DNA of 23,606 nucleotides, taken from Rhodobiaceae bacterium UBA7378 (lineage in GTDB: Bacteria > Pseudomonadota > Alphaproteobacteria > RS24). Within the stretch, counting starts at the first letter, position 1; each line of letters begins with the position of its first letter. The notes beneath the pieces were generated by a model that saw only the letters and a list, made by a program, of their open reading frames with translations, was not told the DNA's origin and did no database searches. Below, one piece after another: positions 16,016-22,950 of this stretch. Where the stretch lies: assembly GCA_002469805.1 (NCBI GenBank), contig DKNW01000064.1:696-24301 (forward strand), written 5' to 3'. Made by a program: the position numbers and the translations under genes.

Positions 16016-17305
16016 TTGCAGCAGGCTTCAAACTGGCAGAATTGGTCAGGTTCTATACCGCCCGCCAAGGCGCGGCTGGCGCGTCCTGATGACATTGATG
16101 ATCTCAAAAAACTTTTGATCAACGCCACGGGTCCCGTGCGTCCGGTCGGGTCGGGTCACAGTTCGCCGCATCTTGTGCCGAACGACCACCTTATTTTACA
16201 ACTTGACCAATTCAACCATATCGGCGCGATCGACACCGACAAAAAGCGCGCATGGCTTGGTGCTGGCGCGCGCCTGCATGATCTTTCCCCGCAACTTGCA
16301 GATCACGGATATGCGTTTCGCAATCTGGGCGATATTGACGTTCAAACACTGGCTGGTTCAACCAGCACCGGCACGCATGGCACGGGCCAGAGCTTGCAGG
16401 CACTCCATGGTGAAATTACCGGCATGCGTCTTGTGACAGGCACCGGCGAAACGCTGGAAATAAGCGCGCAACAAAACACTGACTGGTTAGACGGCGCGCG
16501 CGTCGCGCTGGGCGCGCTGGGCGTGATAACCGAAATGGAAGTGCAACTGGTCGAGCGCCATAAGCTGCACCGGCGCATGTGGGCCGAAAAGCATGATACC
16601 TTGCTGGCCCGCGCACATAGCCTATGGGCAGAAAACCGCAATTTCGAGTTCTTCTATATTCCGTTTTCTGGATATTCATTCGGCCTTACCCACAATATTG
16701 TTGAGGCCGATGATACGCCGCGTGCGCCCGACACGAGCGACGCTGAGGTGATGCAACTCAAAAGCTTGCGCGATTGGTTGAGCTGGTTGCCAGCCGCTCG
16801 AAAATATTTGCTCGCGCGCGCCATTGGCAATAGCCCGACGGCCGAGGATGTCATCGGCGAAAGCTGGCAGTTACTTTCGAGCCAACGCAATGTGCTTTTC
16901 AATGAAATGGAGTATCACCTGCCGGTTGAGACTGGGTTAGATGCGATGGAAGAAATACGCCATTATATCGAACGTCATCGGCGCGATATATTTTTCCCCT
17001 TCGAGGCCCGCCGCACCAAAGGCGATAATGGTTGGCTTTCGCCATTTCAGGGTGGCGAGCGCATTTCGATCGCCGTGCACTGCTATCATAAGGACGCGTA
17101 TGATTTTTTGTTCACGCATATTGAGCCGATTTTCCAAAAGCATGGCGGACGCCCACATTGGGGCAAGCTCAACAGCCTGACGCATGACAAAGCCCAAGCT
17201 CTGTATCCCGATTTTGACAAATTCAAAGCCTTACGCCATACGCTCGACCCGCAAGGGCGCCTGCTTAACCCCTATCTCGCCGCGCTATTCGGGGAACAAA
17301 TATGA
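16016..17305 (+). CDS. FAD-linked aldonolactone oxidase family protein (L-gulono/D-arabinono-1,4-lactone oxidase type)
   Basis: This flavoprotein has 429 residues from the TTG start favoured by the ribosome binding site (436 from the GTG at 15995). The N-terminal half is a PCMH-type FAD domain. VGSGHSS holds the histidine (about 48) that carries covalent FAD in this family, and LAGSTSTGTHGTG is the diphosphate-binding stretch. The C-terminal half is the ALO domain (PF04030), with RPHWGK near residue 381-384 matching the conserved HWxK segment needed for catalysis. Relatives oxidise aldonolactones or polyols such as xylitol using O2. The stop overlaps the next start by four bases (ATGA), so the two proteins are made together. 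The 72-bp gap before the gene could hold its own promoter. The substrate is open: alditol oxidase is a real alternative. Confidence 0.85.
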   Translation: MQQASNWQNWSGSIPPAKARLARPDDIDDLKKLLINATGPVRPVGSGHSSPHLVPNDHLILQLDQFNHIGAIDTDKKRAWLGAGARLHDLSPQLADHGYAFRNLGDIDVQTLAGSTSTGTHGTGQSLQALHGEITGMRLVTGTGETLEISAQQNTDWLDGARVALGALGVITEMEVQLVERHKLHRRMWAEKHDTLLARAHSLWAENRNFEFFYIPFSGYSFGLTHNIVEADDTPRAPDTSDAEVMQLKSLRDWLSWLPAARKYLLARAIGNSPTAEDVIGESWQLLSSQRNVLFNEMEYHLPVETGLDAMEEIRHYIERHRRDIFFPFEARRTKGDNGWLSPFQGGERISIAVHCYHKDAYDFLFTHIEPIFQKHGGRPHWGKLNSLTHDKAQALYPDFDKFKALRHTLDPQGRLLNPYLAALFGEQI

Positions 17306-18495
17306 ACCGCGATCTGTCGGCATATTTCGGTCAGATACAATCAGCCTTAAAGCGGGCGAAGCTAGCCGAGCCAGTGCTGGTGGTCGACCGCCGCCGCCTT
17401 AATGCCAATATCAAACAGCTCGTGTCGATGTTGCCGCCTGGAATGGCGTTTCGCATCGTCGCCAAATCGCTGCCTTGCGCACCGCTTATTAGCCACATCG
17501 CCGCGCGCACGGGCACAGACCGATTGATGAGTTTTAATGCGGCCATGGCTTTGCAAATGCTTGACTTAATGCCAAAGGCCGATCAGCTGATGGGCAAGCC
17601 ATTACCGGTCGCGGCGGTTAGCGCCCTATTCGATACGCTCGGGCCGCGCAAACAAAAAGCAGCAGCGCGTCAGATACAGTTTCTGGTCGACACGCCGGCT
17701 CGCCTCATCGAGATGGGCAAGCTGGCACGCAAAAGACAGATCACGCTTCGCATTAATCTGGAGATCGATGTTGGCCTGCATCGCGGCGGCATGGAGGCTG
17801 GCCTCGCGCTGGACGCCGCGCTGTCTCATCTCGCGCAAACACCAAATTTGGAATTATCGGGTTTGATGGGTTATGAGCCGCATCTCAGCAAATTGCCAAA
17901 ACTTGCAGGCTGGCGACGACGCGCTCGCGCAGGTGCGGTGTCCGCCTACGTCGCTGCGCGCGCGCAGGTGGCGCAATATTACTCCCCGGCGCAAATCGAG
18001 AAAATGACATTTAATACAGCCGGTAGCCCAACATTCGGGTTGTACACCGCCGTGGAACACGCCAATGAAATATCGGCTGGCTCAGCGCTGGTGAAGCCCA
18101 GCGATTTTGATCTGCCATTATTGCAAGGGTTTGAGCCCGCCGCTTTCATCGCAACGCCCGCGCTCAAAGTTAGTCAAGGTGTCCGTTTGCCCGCGCTTGA
18201 ACACGCCAATAATTTGCTCGGCAAAACCCAATCGGGTAGCACGATTTTTATTCATGGCGGCTACTGGATGGCGCAGGCGGTCTTCCCACCAAGGCTCAAA
18301 AACAGTGCTTTATTTGGGCGCTCAAGCAATCAGGAAATGCTGGTTGGCCCGACCCAACTAAAACTGTCTGTCGATGATTTTGTATTTCTGCGGCCAAACC
18401 AGAGCGAAGCCGTTTTTTTGCAATTTCCCAAAATCGCGGTTTTCGACGGCCGCCGCATTGCCGACATATGGCAGCCTTTGCCAGTGTCAGCCTGA
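17302..18495 (+). CDS. fold-type III PLP enzyme, D-threonine aldolase/alanine racemase-like
   Basis: This 397-residue protein has an alanine-racemase-type N-terminal barrel. The PLP lysine is K55 in RIVAKSLP, after VLVVDRRRLNANI, the usual entry to the fold. LRINLEIDVGLHRGGM and FNTAGSPTFGLY match further barrel signatures, and the last 100 residues fit the C-terminal domain of the D-threonine aldolase/D-serine dehydratase group. The H-x-C metal site of classic members is not seen near the C-terminus; the region reads RPNQSEAVFLQF instead, so a metal-independent variant activity is possible. Translation is coupled to the upstream oxidase by an ATGA overlap. Proteins often annotated 'amino acid deaminase/aldolase' occur next to such oxidases in other bacteria, from memory. 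The reaction is unproven. Confidence 0.8.
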   Translation: MNRDLSAYFGQIQSALKRAKLAEPVLVVDRRRLNANIKQLVSMLPPGMAFRIVAKSLPCAPLISHIAARTGTDRLMSFNAAMALQMLDLMPKADQLMGKPLPVAAVSALFDTLGPRKQKAAARQIQFLVDTPARLIEMGKLARKRQITLRINLEIDVGLHRGGMEAGLALDAALSHLAQTPNLELSGLMGYEPHLSKLPKLAGWRRRARAGAVSAYVAARAQVAQYYSPAQIEKMTFNTAGSPTFGLYTAVEHANEISAGSALVKPSDFDLPLLQGFEPAAFIATPALKVSQGVRLPALEHANNLLGKTQSGSTIFIHGGYWMAQAVFPPRLKNSALFGRSSNQEMLVGPTQLKLSVDDFVFLRPNQSEAVFLQFPKIAVFDGRRIADIWQPLPVSA

Positions 18496-18537
18496 CGCTG
18501 CGCTGATGTGGTTCGGGCGCGAATACGATCTTGTAAT

Positions 18538-18699
18538 TCAGCGTGCACTTTTTCTGTAAGCGGAAACCGGAGCGCCAGCACGGGCTGTACCAGTTTCCGC
18601 GGTTTCGACGTCGATCACATCTGCCAATATTGCGAGGGGCAAAAACTGAAACCCGCCGAAACAAGCGCCCTTGGCAATAAAAACCCGACGAAAAGCCAT
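18538..18699 (-). pseudogene. remnant of an MFS transporter, GPH sugar-symporter type
   Basis: A 53-codon frame reads MAFRRVFIAKG, then FLPLAILADVIDVETAETGTARAG, and stops soon after. The LPLAILADVID...TG.ARAG pattern is the conserved cytoplasmic-loop signature of GPH-family MFS transporters, which normally lie in the middle of proteins of about 450 residues with twelve membrane helices. Here both flanks are missing and no continuation is evident in the other frames. AGGA is present five bases before the ATG, and the frame follows the DUF2805 stop by 12 bp, so a short peptide could still be translated. I read it as a decayed fragment; a genuine short protein is less likely. Confidence 0.5.
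18560..18600. repeat. inverted repeat inside the transporter remnant
   Basis: GCGGAAAC at 18560-18567 pairs with GTTTCCGC at 18593-18600; after one mismatch two further G-C pairs extend the stem. Neither strand has a T run after it. It lies 65 bp past the stop of the PLP enzyme gene, where the two opposing transcription units meet, so a role in transcript ends is possible but not shown. Confidence 0.35.
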
Positions 18700-18711
18700 A
18701 TTCGTCCTAAT

Positions 18712-18963
18712 TTATCGCACGCGCTTTGCCAGCTTGCCGTGCTTAGCAGCGCGGCCTGAAACCCGTTTGCGCCACATGCGAAAACTCGACGGTTTTAATT
18801 CGCGGCGCATTAACTGGATAACATCGTTCTCGCTCAGCCCATGCGCCAGCTTAATTTGGTCAAAAGAGGTTTCATCATCCCAAGCCATTTCAATAATTTC
18901 TGAAATTATCGCGTTATCCAACTGTCGATCCATCAGCCTATTCGCCGCCTGACCTGGCACCAT
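18712..18963 (-). CDS. DUF2805/TIGR03643 family protein
   Basis: This small protein of about 83 residues matches the DUF2805 (TIGR03643) pattern: an acidic helix IISEIIEMAWDDETSFDQI, the turn KLAHGLSENDVIQLMRRELKPSSFRMWRKRVSGRAAKH, and a basic tail. The helix-turn-helix-like layout suggests a nucleic-acid-binding fold, but the family has no established function that I know. The start is unclear. A GTG at 18969, ATG at 18963 and ATG at 18933 are in frame; the conserved part begins near the last, and none has a strong Shine-Dalgarno. It lies about 30 bp after the DUF3237 gene on the same strand. Confidence 0.75.
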   Translation of the reverse strand: MVPGQAANRLMDRQLDNAIISEIIEMAWDDETSFDQIKLAHGLSENDVIQLMRRELKPSSFRMWRKRVSGRAAKHGKLAKRVR

Positions 18964-18993
18964 TTCCACTCGAGTTTTTCATGCCGTTCAGCG

Positions 18994-19476
18994 TCACGAA
19001 ACTTTGGCGATATCATAGCTGACACGCCCGTCCGTTTGTGGGCTCGGAAACACGACGGTGTTCATTTTCCCGACAAAGACATGCTCCGACAGCCAAGAAT
19101 ATTTTGGCGACGCCGAAACGAAACTTGGCTGTATCATGAAATAGACCTCATCACCGCCAACCTCGAGGCCCTTTTCCGACTTTTCATTAAAAGCATCATT
19201 GGGACGTGTCCTGCCCCCATATTCCATATGCAAAAAACTTTCATCATCCATCTGAGCCAGCAGACGCACATCGCGCTTGAAGGCACCGCTCGCATCGACA
19301 ACTAGTGCATCGCCGGAAGGCGCTTTCACCATGCCGGATAGTTTATCAGCATACGCACCAATGCCCGACAAACTGCCACCCGTTATTTCGATAACAATCA
19401 GATCATCGCGCACAGGATATGGTCCACGAATGGTCAGATCGACCCGAAGAACTTTTTCAACGTAAAACTCTGTCAC
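18994..19476 (-). CDS. DUF3237 family protein
   Basis: This 160-residue protein matches DUF3237 (PF11578), a small beta-barrel family of unknown function. Seen are VLRVDLTIRGPYPVRDDLIVIEITGGSLSGIGAYADKLSGMVKAPSGD near the N-terminus and HMEYGGRTRP in the middle, both typical of the family. No signal peptide is present. I chose the GTG at 19476 because AGGAG lies seven bases upstream and the length then equals the family's usual one; the longer open frame to 19575 adds an unlikely cysteine-rich stretch. The gene lies between a hydroxylaminobenzene-mutase-like gene (154 bp upstream) and DUF2805 on the same strand. Confidence 0.8.
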   Translation of the reverse strand: MTEFYVEKVLRVDLTIRGPYPVRDDLIVIEITGGSLSGIGAYADKLSGMVKAPSGDALVVDASGAFKRDVRLLAQMDDESFLHMEYGGRTRPNDAFNEKSEKGLEVGGDEVYFMIQPSFVSASPKYSWLSEHVFVGKMNTVVFPSPQTDGRVSYDIAKVS

Positions 19477-19483
19477 CGGTACT

Positions 19484-19488
19484 CTCCT
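19484..19488 (-). promoter_or_regulatory. ribosome binding site deciding the GTG start of the DUF3237 gene
   Basis: CTCCT on the plus strand reads AGGAG on the minus strand, seven bases before the GTG at 19474-19476. It argues against the longer frame beginning at 19575. Confidence 0.7.
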
Positions 19489-19630
19489 ACAAAAATCAAG
19501 CCTGCAACGACAAAATACATTTTCACAAAACTCCCTACCCCAATCGTAACGTGAACGGGCGATATAGAGCAACAAGCACCCCCCGATAAAAGACCAACAT
19601 GGCCGAGTTCATCGGCCATCAGGCAAGGTG

Positions 19631-20041
19631 TCAGCTCTTGCGGGCAACTCCCCAAATTGACAGGCTGGCAGAAACCAGCGCGGCCAGGCTGAGCGAAACA
19701 AGCAAAAAAGCCACCACTAATTCAGAAAAATCTGTCCCCGTCATCCCGTTAGCTGCCAGCGGCGTCATGCGACCGGCGCCGGTTATGGCGCCAAACAAGA
19801 TCGCGAACCAGTTGGCATAGCTTGAATAAATCCAACCCCAATAGGTCACTTTGAGTTGGCGTTCCGATAATACCAGCCTGTGCCAGATACCCGCAATCGC
19901 CAACAATAATATGCCGCTCATCAGCGCTATCATATGCGCCGATAAAGCAAGGCGTGGAGCCTCAGCCGCAGGTATAACGAACCCGGTGATGAGCGCCAGA
20001 AAAATGAGAATAAAGCCGTGTTTGATTAACCGATGTTCCAT
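19631..20041 (-). CDS. small membrane protein resembling hydroxylaminobenzene mutase (HabA/HabB-like)
   Basis: This 136-residue protein has four predicted membrane helices: about 9-26, 36-55, 70-90 and 108-130. The patterns LALITGFVIP, LSAHMIALMSGILLLAIAGIWHRL, YSSYANWFAILFGAITGAGRMTPLA and LLVSLSLAALVSA recall HabA/HabB of Pseudomonas, which rearrange hydroxylaminobenzene to 2-aminophenol in the membrane. The same family is often called 'hydrogenase' in databases by mistake. The ATG at 20041 has GGGAG five to six bases upstream. The assignment is from memory of the family pattern. Many relatives sit in genomes with no nitroarene pathway, so the true role may be a different isomerase or unknown. 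Confidence 0.55.
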   Translation of the reverse strand: MEHRLIKHGFILIFLALITGFVIPAAEAPRLALSAHMIALMSGILLLAIAGIWHRLVLSERQLKVTYWGWIYSSYANWFAILFGAITGAGRMTPLAANGMTGTDFSELVVAFLLVSLSLAALVSASLSIWGVARKS

Positions 20042-20085
20042 TGGGTCTCCCGCAGTGACAGCCAGACAGGTTTCTGGCGTTCATA

Positions 20086-20442
20086 TCAATTGTGTTCGAG
20101 ACCGTTTGTCAATCCGATGATGTCTGCCTCCGGCATATCCATATCGTCCAAACATTCAATATTGATGCTAATTTGCGTCGGGTCGCGGCGACGTCTGTGA
20201 TGTGTATAGACGCCGCAAATTTTGCAGAAATAATGCGCTGCAATTTTCTTGTTCCACTGATAGACACCAAGGTCATCCTCGCCCGTCAGCACTTTGAAAT
20301 CATCCTGCGGCAGCGGCTTCATGATGATACCTTTTTTGCGGCACAACGAGCAGTTGCAACGGTAAAGCGCGTCATGCGGTGCGACCATTTCAACTTCAAA
20401 CCGCACGGCACCACAATGACATCCACCTTGATATGTTTCCAT
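20086..20442 (-). CDS. GFA family protein (glutathione-dependent formaldehyde-activating/CENP-V fold)
   Basis: This 118-residue zinc protein of the GFA/CENP-V family (PF04828) shows all its ligand motifs: GGCHCGAV at the N-terminus, CNCSLCRKKG in the middle (about 30-39) and YFCKICGVYTHHRRRRDP near residue 72. The original member speeds formation of S-hydroxymethylglutathione, but most family members have no proven role. I chose the ATG at 20442 because GAGGG lies about four bases upstream and the GFA motif begins six codons later; the longer frame to 20559 would run over the end of the sulfatase gene. It lies 74 bp after the sulfatase stop and 44 bp before the mutase-like gene on the same strand. 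Confidence 0.85.
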   Translation of the reverse strand: METYQGGCHCGAVRFEVEMVAPHDALYRCNCSLCRKKGIIMKPLPQDDFKVLTGEDDLGVYQWNKKIAAHYFCKICGVYTHHRRRRDPTQISINIECLDDMDMPEADIIGLTNGLEHN

Positions 20443-20516
20443 AACACCCTCGCTTGATAATTTTAGTCGTCGCCTTGATGATGCGCGATTTGAGAAAATC
20501 TGAGGCATTGTTCGAC

Positions 20517-22226
20517 TTATCTCGCGTCCCTCACATCGACAATCTTGCTTGCTTGCCATCCATAGCGCACGGCACGGACCTCAACTTTGGGAACCGCCAA
20601 AACCGAGACGGGACCAGTATAAAGCCGCCAGCGTGCATCGCCTAAACGATATTCCACCGAATGATCTGGCGCCTGCGGCGTCACGATCAGTTGCGCGTCT
20701 TCCACACGCGCCGCTGGTGCAGGCGTCACAAGCTGAGTGCCATCGGGCTGAAAGCGCGCCACCATCTCGGCTTCGGATTGCGCGCTCAAATCGCCAACCC
20801 GCTCCAGCCAGGCGTCCATTTCGGCGCGTAAACGAGCAAGGTCTTCGGCATGGGCCGGGTCCGCGGCAAGGTTATTGATTTCGTGAGGATCAGCTTCCAA
20901 GTCAAATAAGCGCTCTTTCCCCGGGGCTTCGAACCAGCGGCGCTGCACCGCGTCCAGATTGCCCGCTGTAAACCTGGCCCGCATTTCGCGCACCATGTCG
21001 ATATTGTCACGAAAGGCGACGCCAGTGGCTTCGGGCTGGTCTGGATACCAGCTGCGAATATATTTGAAGCGCGCATCGCGCACTGCGCGCTGGCGATCCG
21101 TCACATCATCTATCCGGTCGCGTGATGCATGAATATATGTGCGCGGCGAGCCTTCCGTATCCATAAAGTTCACGCCGTCATGGTAGTCGGGCGCATCCAC
21201 GCCAGCGAGAGACAAAAGGGTCGGCGCGAGATCTAGAAAACTCACCATGCGCGTTTCCACACTGCCGGGGGCGACACCTTCTGGCCGATACGCAGCAGGC
21301 CAACGAATAATCATCGGCACTTTCAGGCCAGCATCGAACAGCTCCCGCTTGGCGCGCGGCAGGCCGTCGCCATGATCTGTCGTCCAAATAATGATTGTGG
21401 TATCAGCCAGCCCGTCTTCCTCCAACTGCCGGAGGATCGCGCCAACCTGCCCATCCATATACGCAATATTGTCGTAATGGCGCGCAATATCGCGACGCAC
21501 AGTTGGCGTATCGGGATAGTATGGTGGCACTTCCACATCTGCTGGACTAACAACGGGCACCACCGGGGTATCCATCTGCCACCACCGCATCAGCTGCACA
21601 ATAAAATGCGTAACACTCACCGGCATGTTGCCTAAAGGACGGAAGATGCCGGTCTCGTGAGTTACCTCAAAATTTCGAAACCCAAAAAACGGCTGATTTT
21701 CTCGCCGATTTTCCCAGCTGGCATCCTCCCGACCCTCGCTATCCCAAATCGTCGCTGGTCCGCTATCGGCCCAAATGCCGCTAAACTGATAATCCAGTTT
21801 TTCGTCCGTAAAAGTATAGTAGCCCGCAGCGCGCAGCAATTCGGGAAAAGCCTTTACACCCGCAGGTGGCACAGACACATAGCCACCTTCGGGTCGTGAG
21901 CTGGTGCGCATATGCTGTGTGCCGGTGGATATTTGTTGTTTGCCGAGAATAAGCGCGGCGCGGCTGGGGGCGCATACACCGGCTGTGGTAAACGCGTTGG
22001 TGTAACGAACGCCTTGGCGTGCAAACGCATCAATGTTCGGCGTCACAGCCACCTCATCGCCAAAAGCACCAACGCGCGGGCTCATATCTTCGGCCATGAG
22101 CAAAAGAATATTCGGACGCGCCACTGCGCTGTTCGAATTAACGGCCCATACAAACGTAACCCATACAAGAGAAGCAGCGATCGATTGGACGGATGGTCGA
22201 GAACAGCGTGCGTTAAGTGTCTTCAT
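20517..22226 (-). CDS. secreted type I sulfatase with C-terminal beta domain
   Basis: This 569-residue formylglycine sulfatase (PF00884) has a signal peptide ending near SAVA, then RPNILLLMAEDM, the first metal-binding strand. The active-site motif is CAPSR, whose cysteine (about residue 85) becomes formylglycine. WTTDHGDG and the following KVPMIIRWP give the second half of the metal site, and the FDLEADPHEINNLA segment closes the sulfatase fold. After it, the last 75 residues or so (VEYRLGDARWRLYTGPVSV...) look like a CHB/HEX-type C-terminal domain. I chose the ATG at 22226 because it starts the signal peptide; a GTG at 22262 adds 12 residues. It likely removes sulfate from a polysaccharide or glycosaminoglycan outside the cytoplasm. 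No maturase gene is in the window. Confidence 0.9.
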   Translation of the reverse strand: MKTLNARCSRPSVQSIAASLVWVTFVWAVNSNSAVARPNILLLMAEDMSPRVGAFGDEVAVTPNIDAFARQGVRYTNAFTTAGVCAPSRAALILGKQQISTGTQHMRTSSRPEGGYVSVPPAGVKAFPELLRAAGYYTFTDEKLDYQFSGIWADSGPATIWDSEGREDASWENRRENQPFFGFRNFEVTHETGIFRPLGNMPVSVTHFIVQLMRWWQMDTPVVPVVSPADVEVPPYYPDTPTVRRDIARHYDNIAYMDGQVGAILRQLEEDGLADTTIIIWTTDHGDGLPRAKRELFDAGLKVPMIIRWPAAYRPEGVAPGSVETRMVSFLDLAPTLLSLAGVDAPDYHDGVNFMDTEGSPRTYIHASRDRIDDVTDRQRAVRDARFKYIRSWYPDQPEATGVAFRDNIDMVREMRARFTAGNLDAVQRRWFEAPGKERLFDLEADPHEINNLAADPAHAEDLARLRAEMDAWLERVGDLSAQSEAEMVARFQPDGTQLVTPAPAARVEDAQLIVTPQAPDHSVEYRLGDARWRLYTGPVSVLAVPKVEVRAVRYGWQASKIVDVRDAR

Positions 22227-22291
22227 ACCCGCATCATGGAACGTCCAGATACAAATCACCACTCAGAAAATTAGCCAAGCTTGAGGGTGAC

Positions 22292-22465
22292 ATGCGTTAC
22301 CACCACCTCAGAAGAGCTGCGGATATTCTGGGCTCTGCGCGTTGCAAGTTTTTTGGGCTTAACAAAGGAAACCCCGCACGTAAGTCTGATGTCTCCATGG
22401 GCAAGCACAGAGGCAAGACCTTGTCGGTTCATTCGGCGCGTAATTCCTCACGGCTTCGCACATAA
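22292..22465 (+). CDS. possible small basic protein, unknown
   Basis: A 57-codon frame begins at an ATG with GAGGG four bases upstream and ends 22 bp before the secreted protein gene. The product is rich in arginine, lysine and histidine (it starts MRYHHLRRAAD and contains GKHRGK) with no membrane segment. I recognise no family. It lies in the 261-bp gap between the divergent sulfatase and secreted-protein genes, so it may equally be untranslated leader sequence with a chance frame. Confidence 0.25.
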   Translation: MRYHHLRRAADILGSARCKFFGLNKGNPARKSDVSMGKHRGKTLSVHSARNSSRLRT

Positions 22466-22487
22466 GGAGACACATAGGGAGAAAGTC

Positions 22488-22925
22488 ATGAAAAAGTTTT
22501 TAGTAGCCATATTTATCACTTGCTTTGCGAGTACTGCATTCGCCGATGGTCATGGCGGCACAAGCCTCGCCTTCAAACAGCGTCAGGACAGTGTGGTCAT
22601 GAATATAACGTCAGTGAATATCACTGATAAAGCCGGCGCAATTACAGCAGAAGGAAACATGGGAGAGTATGGCCGGACTTATCTCACCTATACGCTGACG
22701 CCTGACGCAAGTGGTGCAGGTGGCATGGTAATGGGCGAGGGCAGAGGCGCGTTAAAAGACGGTACATTTGCGATAGGGTCTGGCGCAGGTTCGTATTACA
22801 GGGACGGCACAAAGTTTGTCATGCATATCCTGTTTCGGATAAATGACGGCACGCAGAACTTGGACAAGGTTGTGTTCGACGCGTCTGCGCGCACACTTAC
22901 GCACGACGTTTACATCGCGAAATAA
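22488..22925 (+). CDS. secreted protein of unknown function
   Basis: This 145-residue protein has a textbook signal peptide, MKKFLVAIFITCFASTAFA, followed by DGHGG. The mature part, about 126 residues, has no cysteine and is rich in glycine, threonine and alternating hydrophobic residues (VVMNITSVNI, MVMGEGRGALKDGTFAIGSGAG), which suggests an all-beta barrel or sandwich. I do not recognise a family. AGGGAGA lies five bases upstream of the ATG at 22488, which rules out the longer in-frame start near 22281. It is divergent from the sulfatase and convergent with the right-edge oxidoreductase, so it is probably transcribed alone or with the small frame upstream. Confidence 0.8.
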   Translation: MKKFLVAIFITCFASTAFADGHGGTSLAFKQRQDSVVMNITSVNITDKAGAITAEGNMGEYGRTYLTYTLTPDASGAGGMVMGEGRGALKDGTFAIGSGAGSYYRDGTKFVMHILFRINDGTQNLDKVVFDASARTLTHDVYIAK

Positions 22926-22950
22926 ATCGGGACGGTAGCCGCGCAGCTCG

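Noticed and set aside
20092..20457. 121-codon plus-strand frame antisense to the GFA gene
   Set aside because: The GFA frame has all zinc-binding cysteines at family positions; the antisense frame is a shadow.
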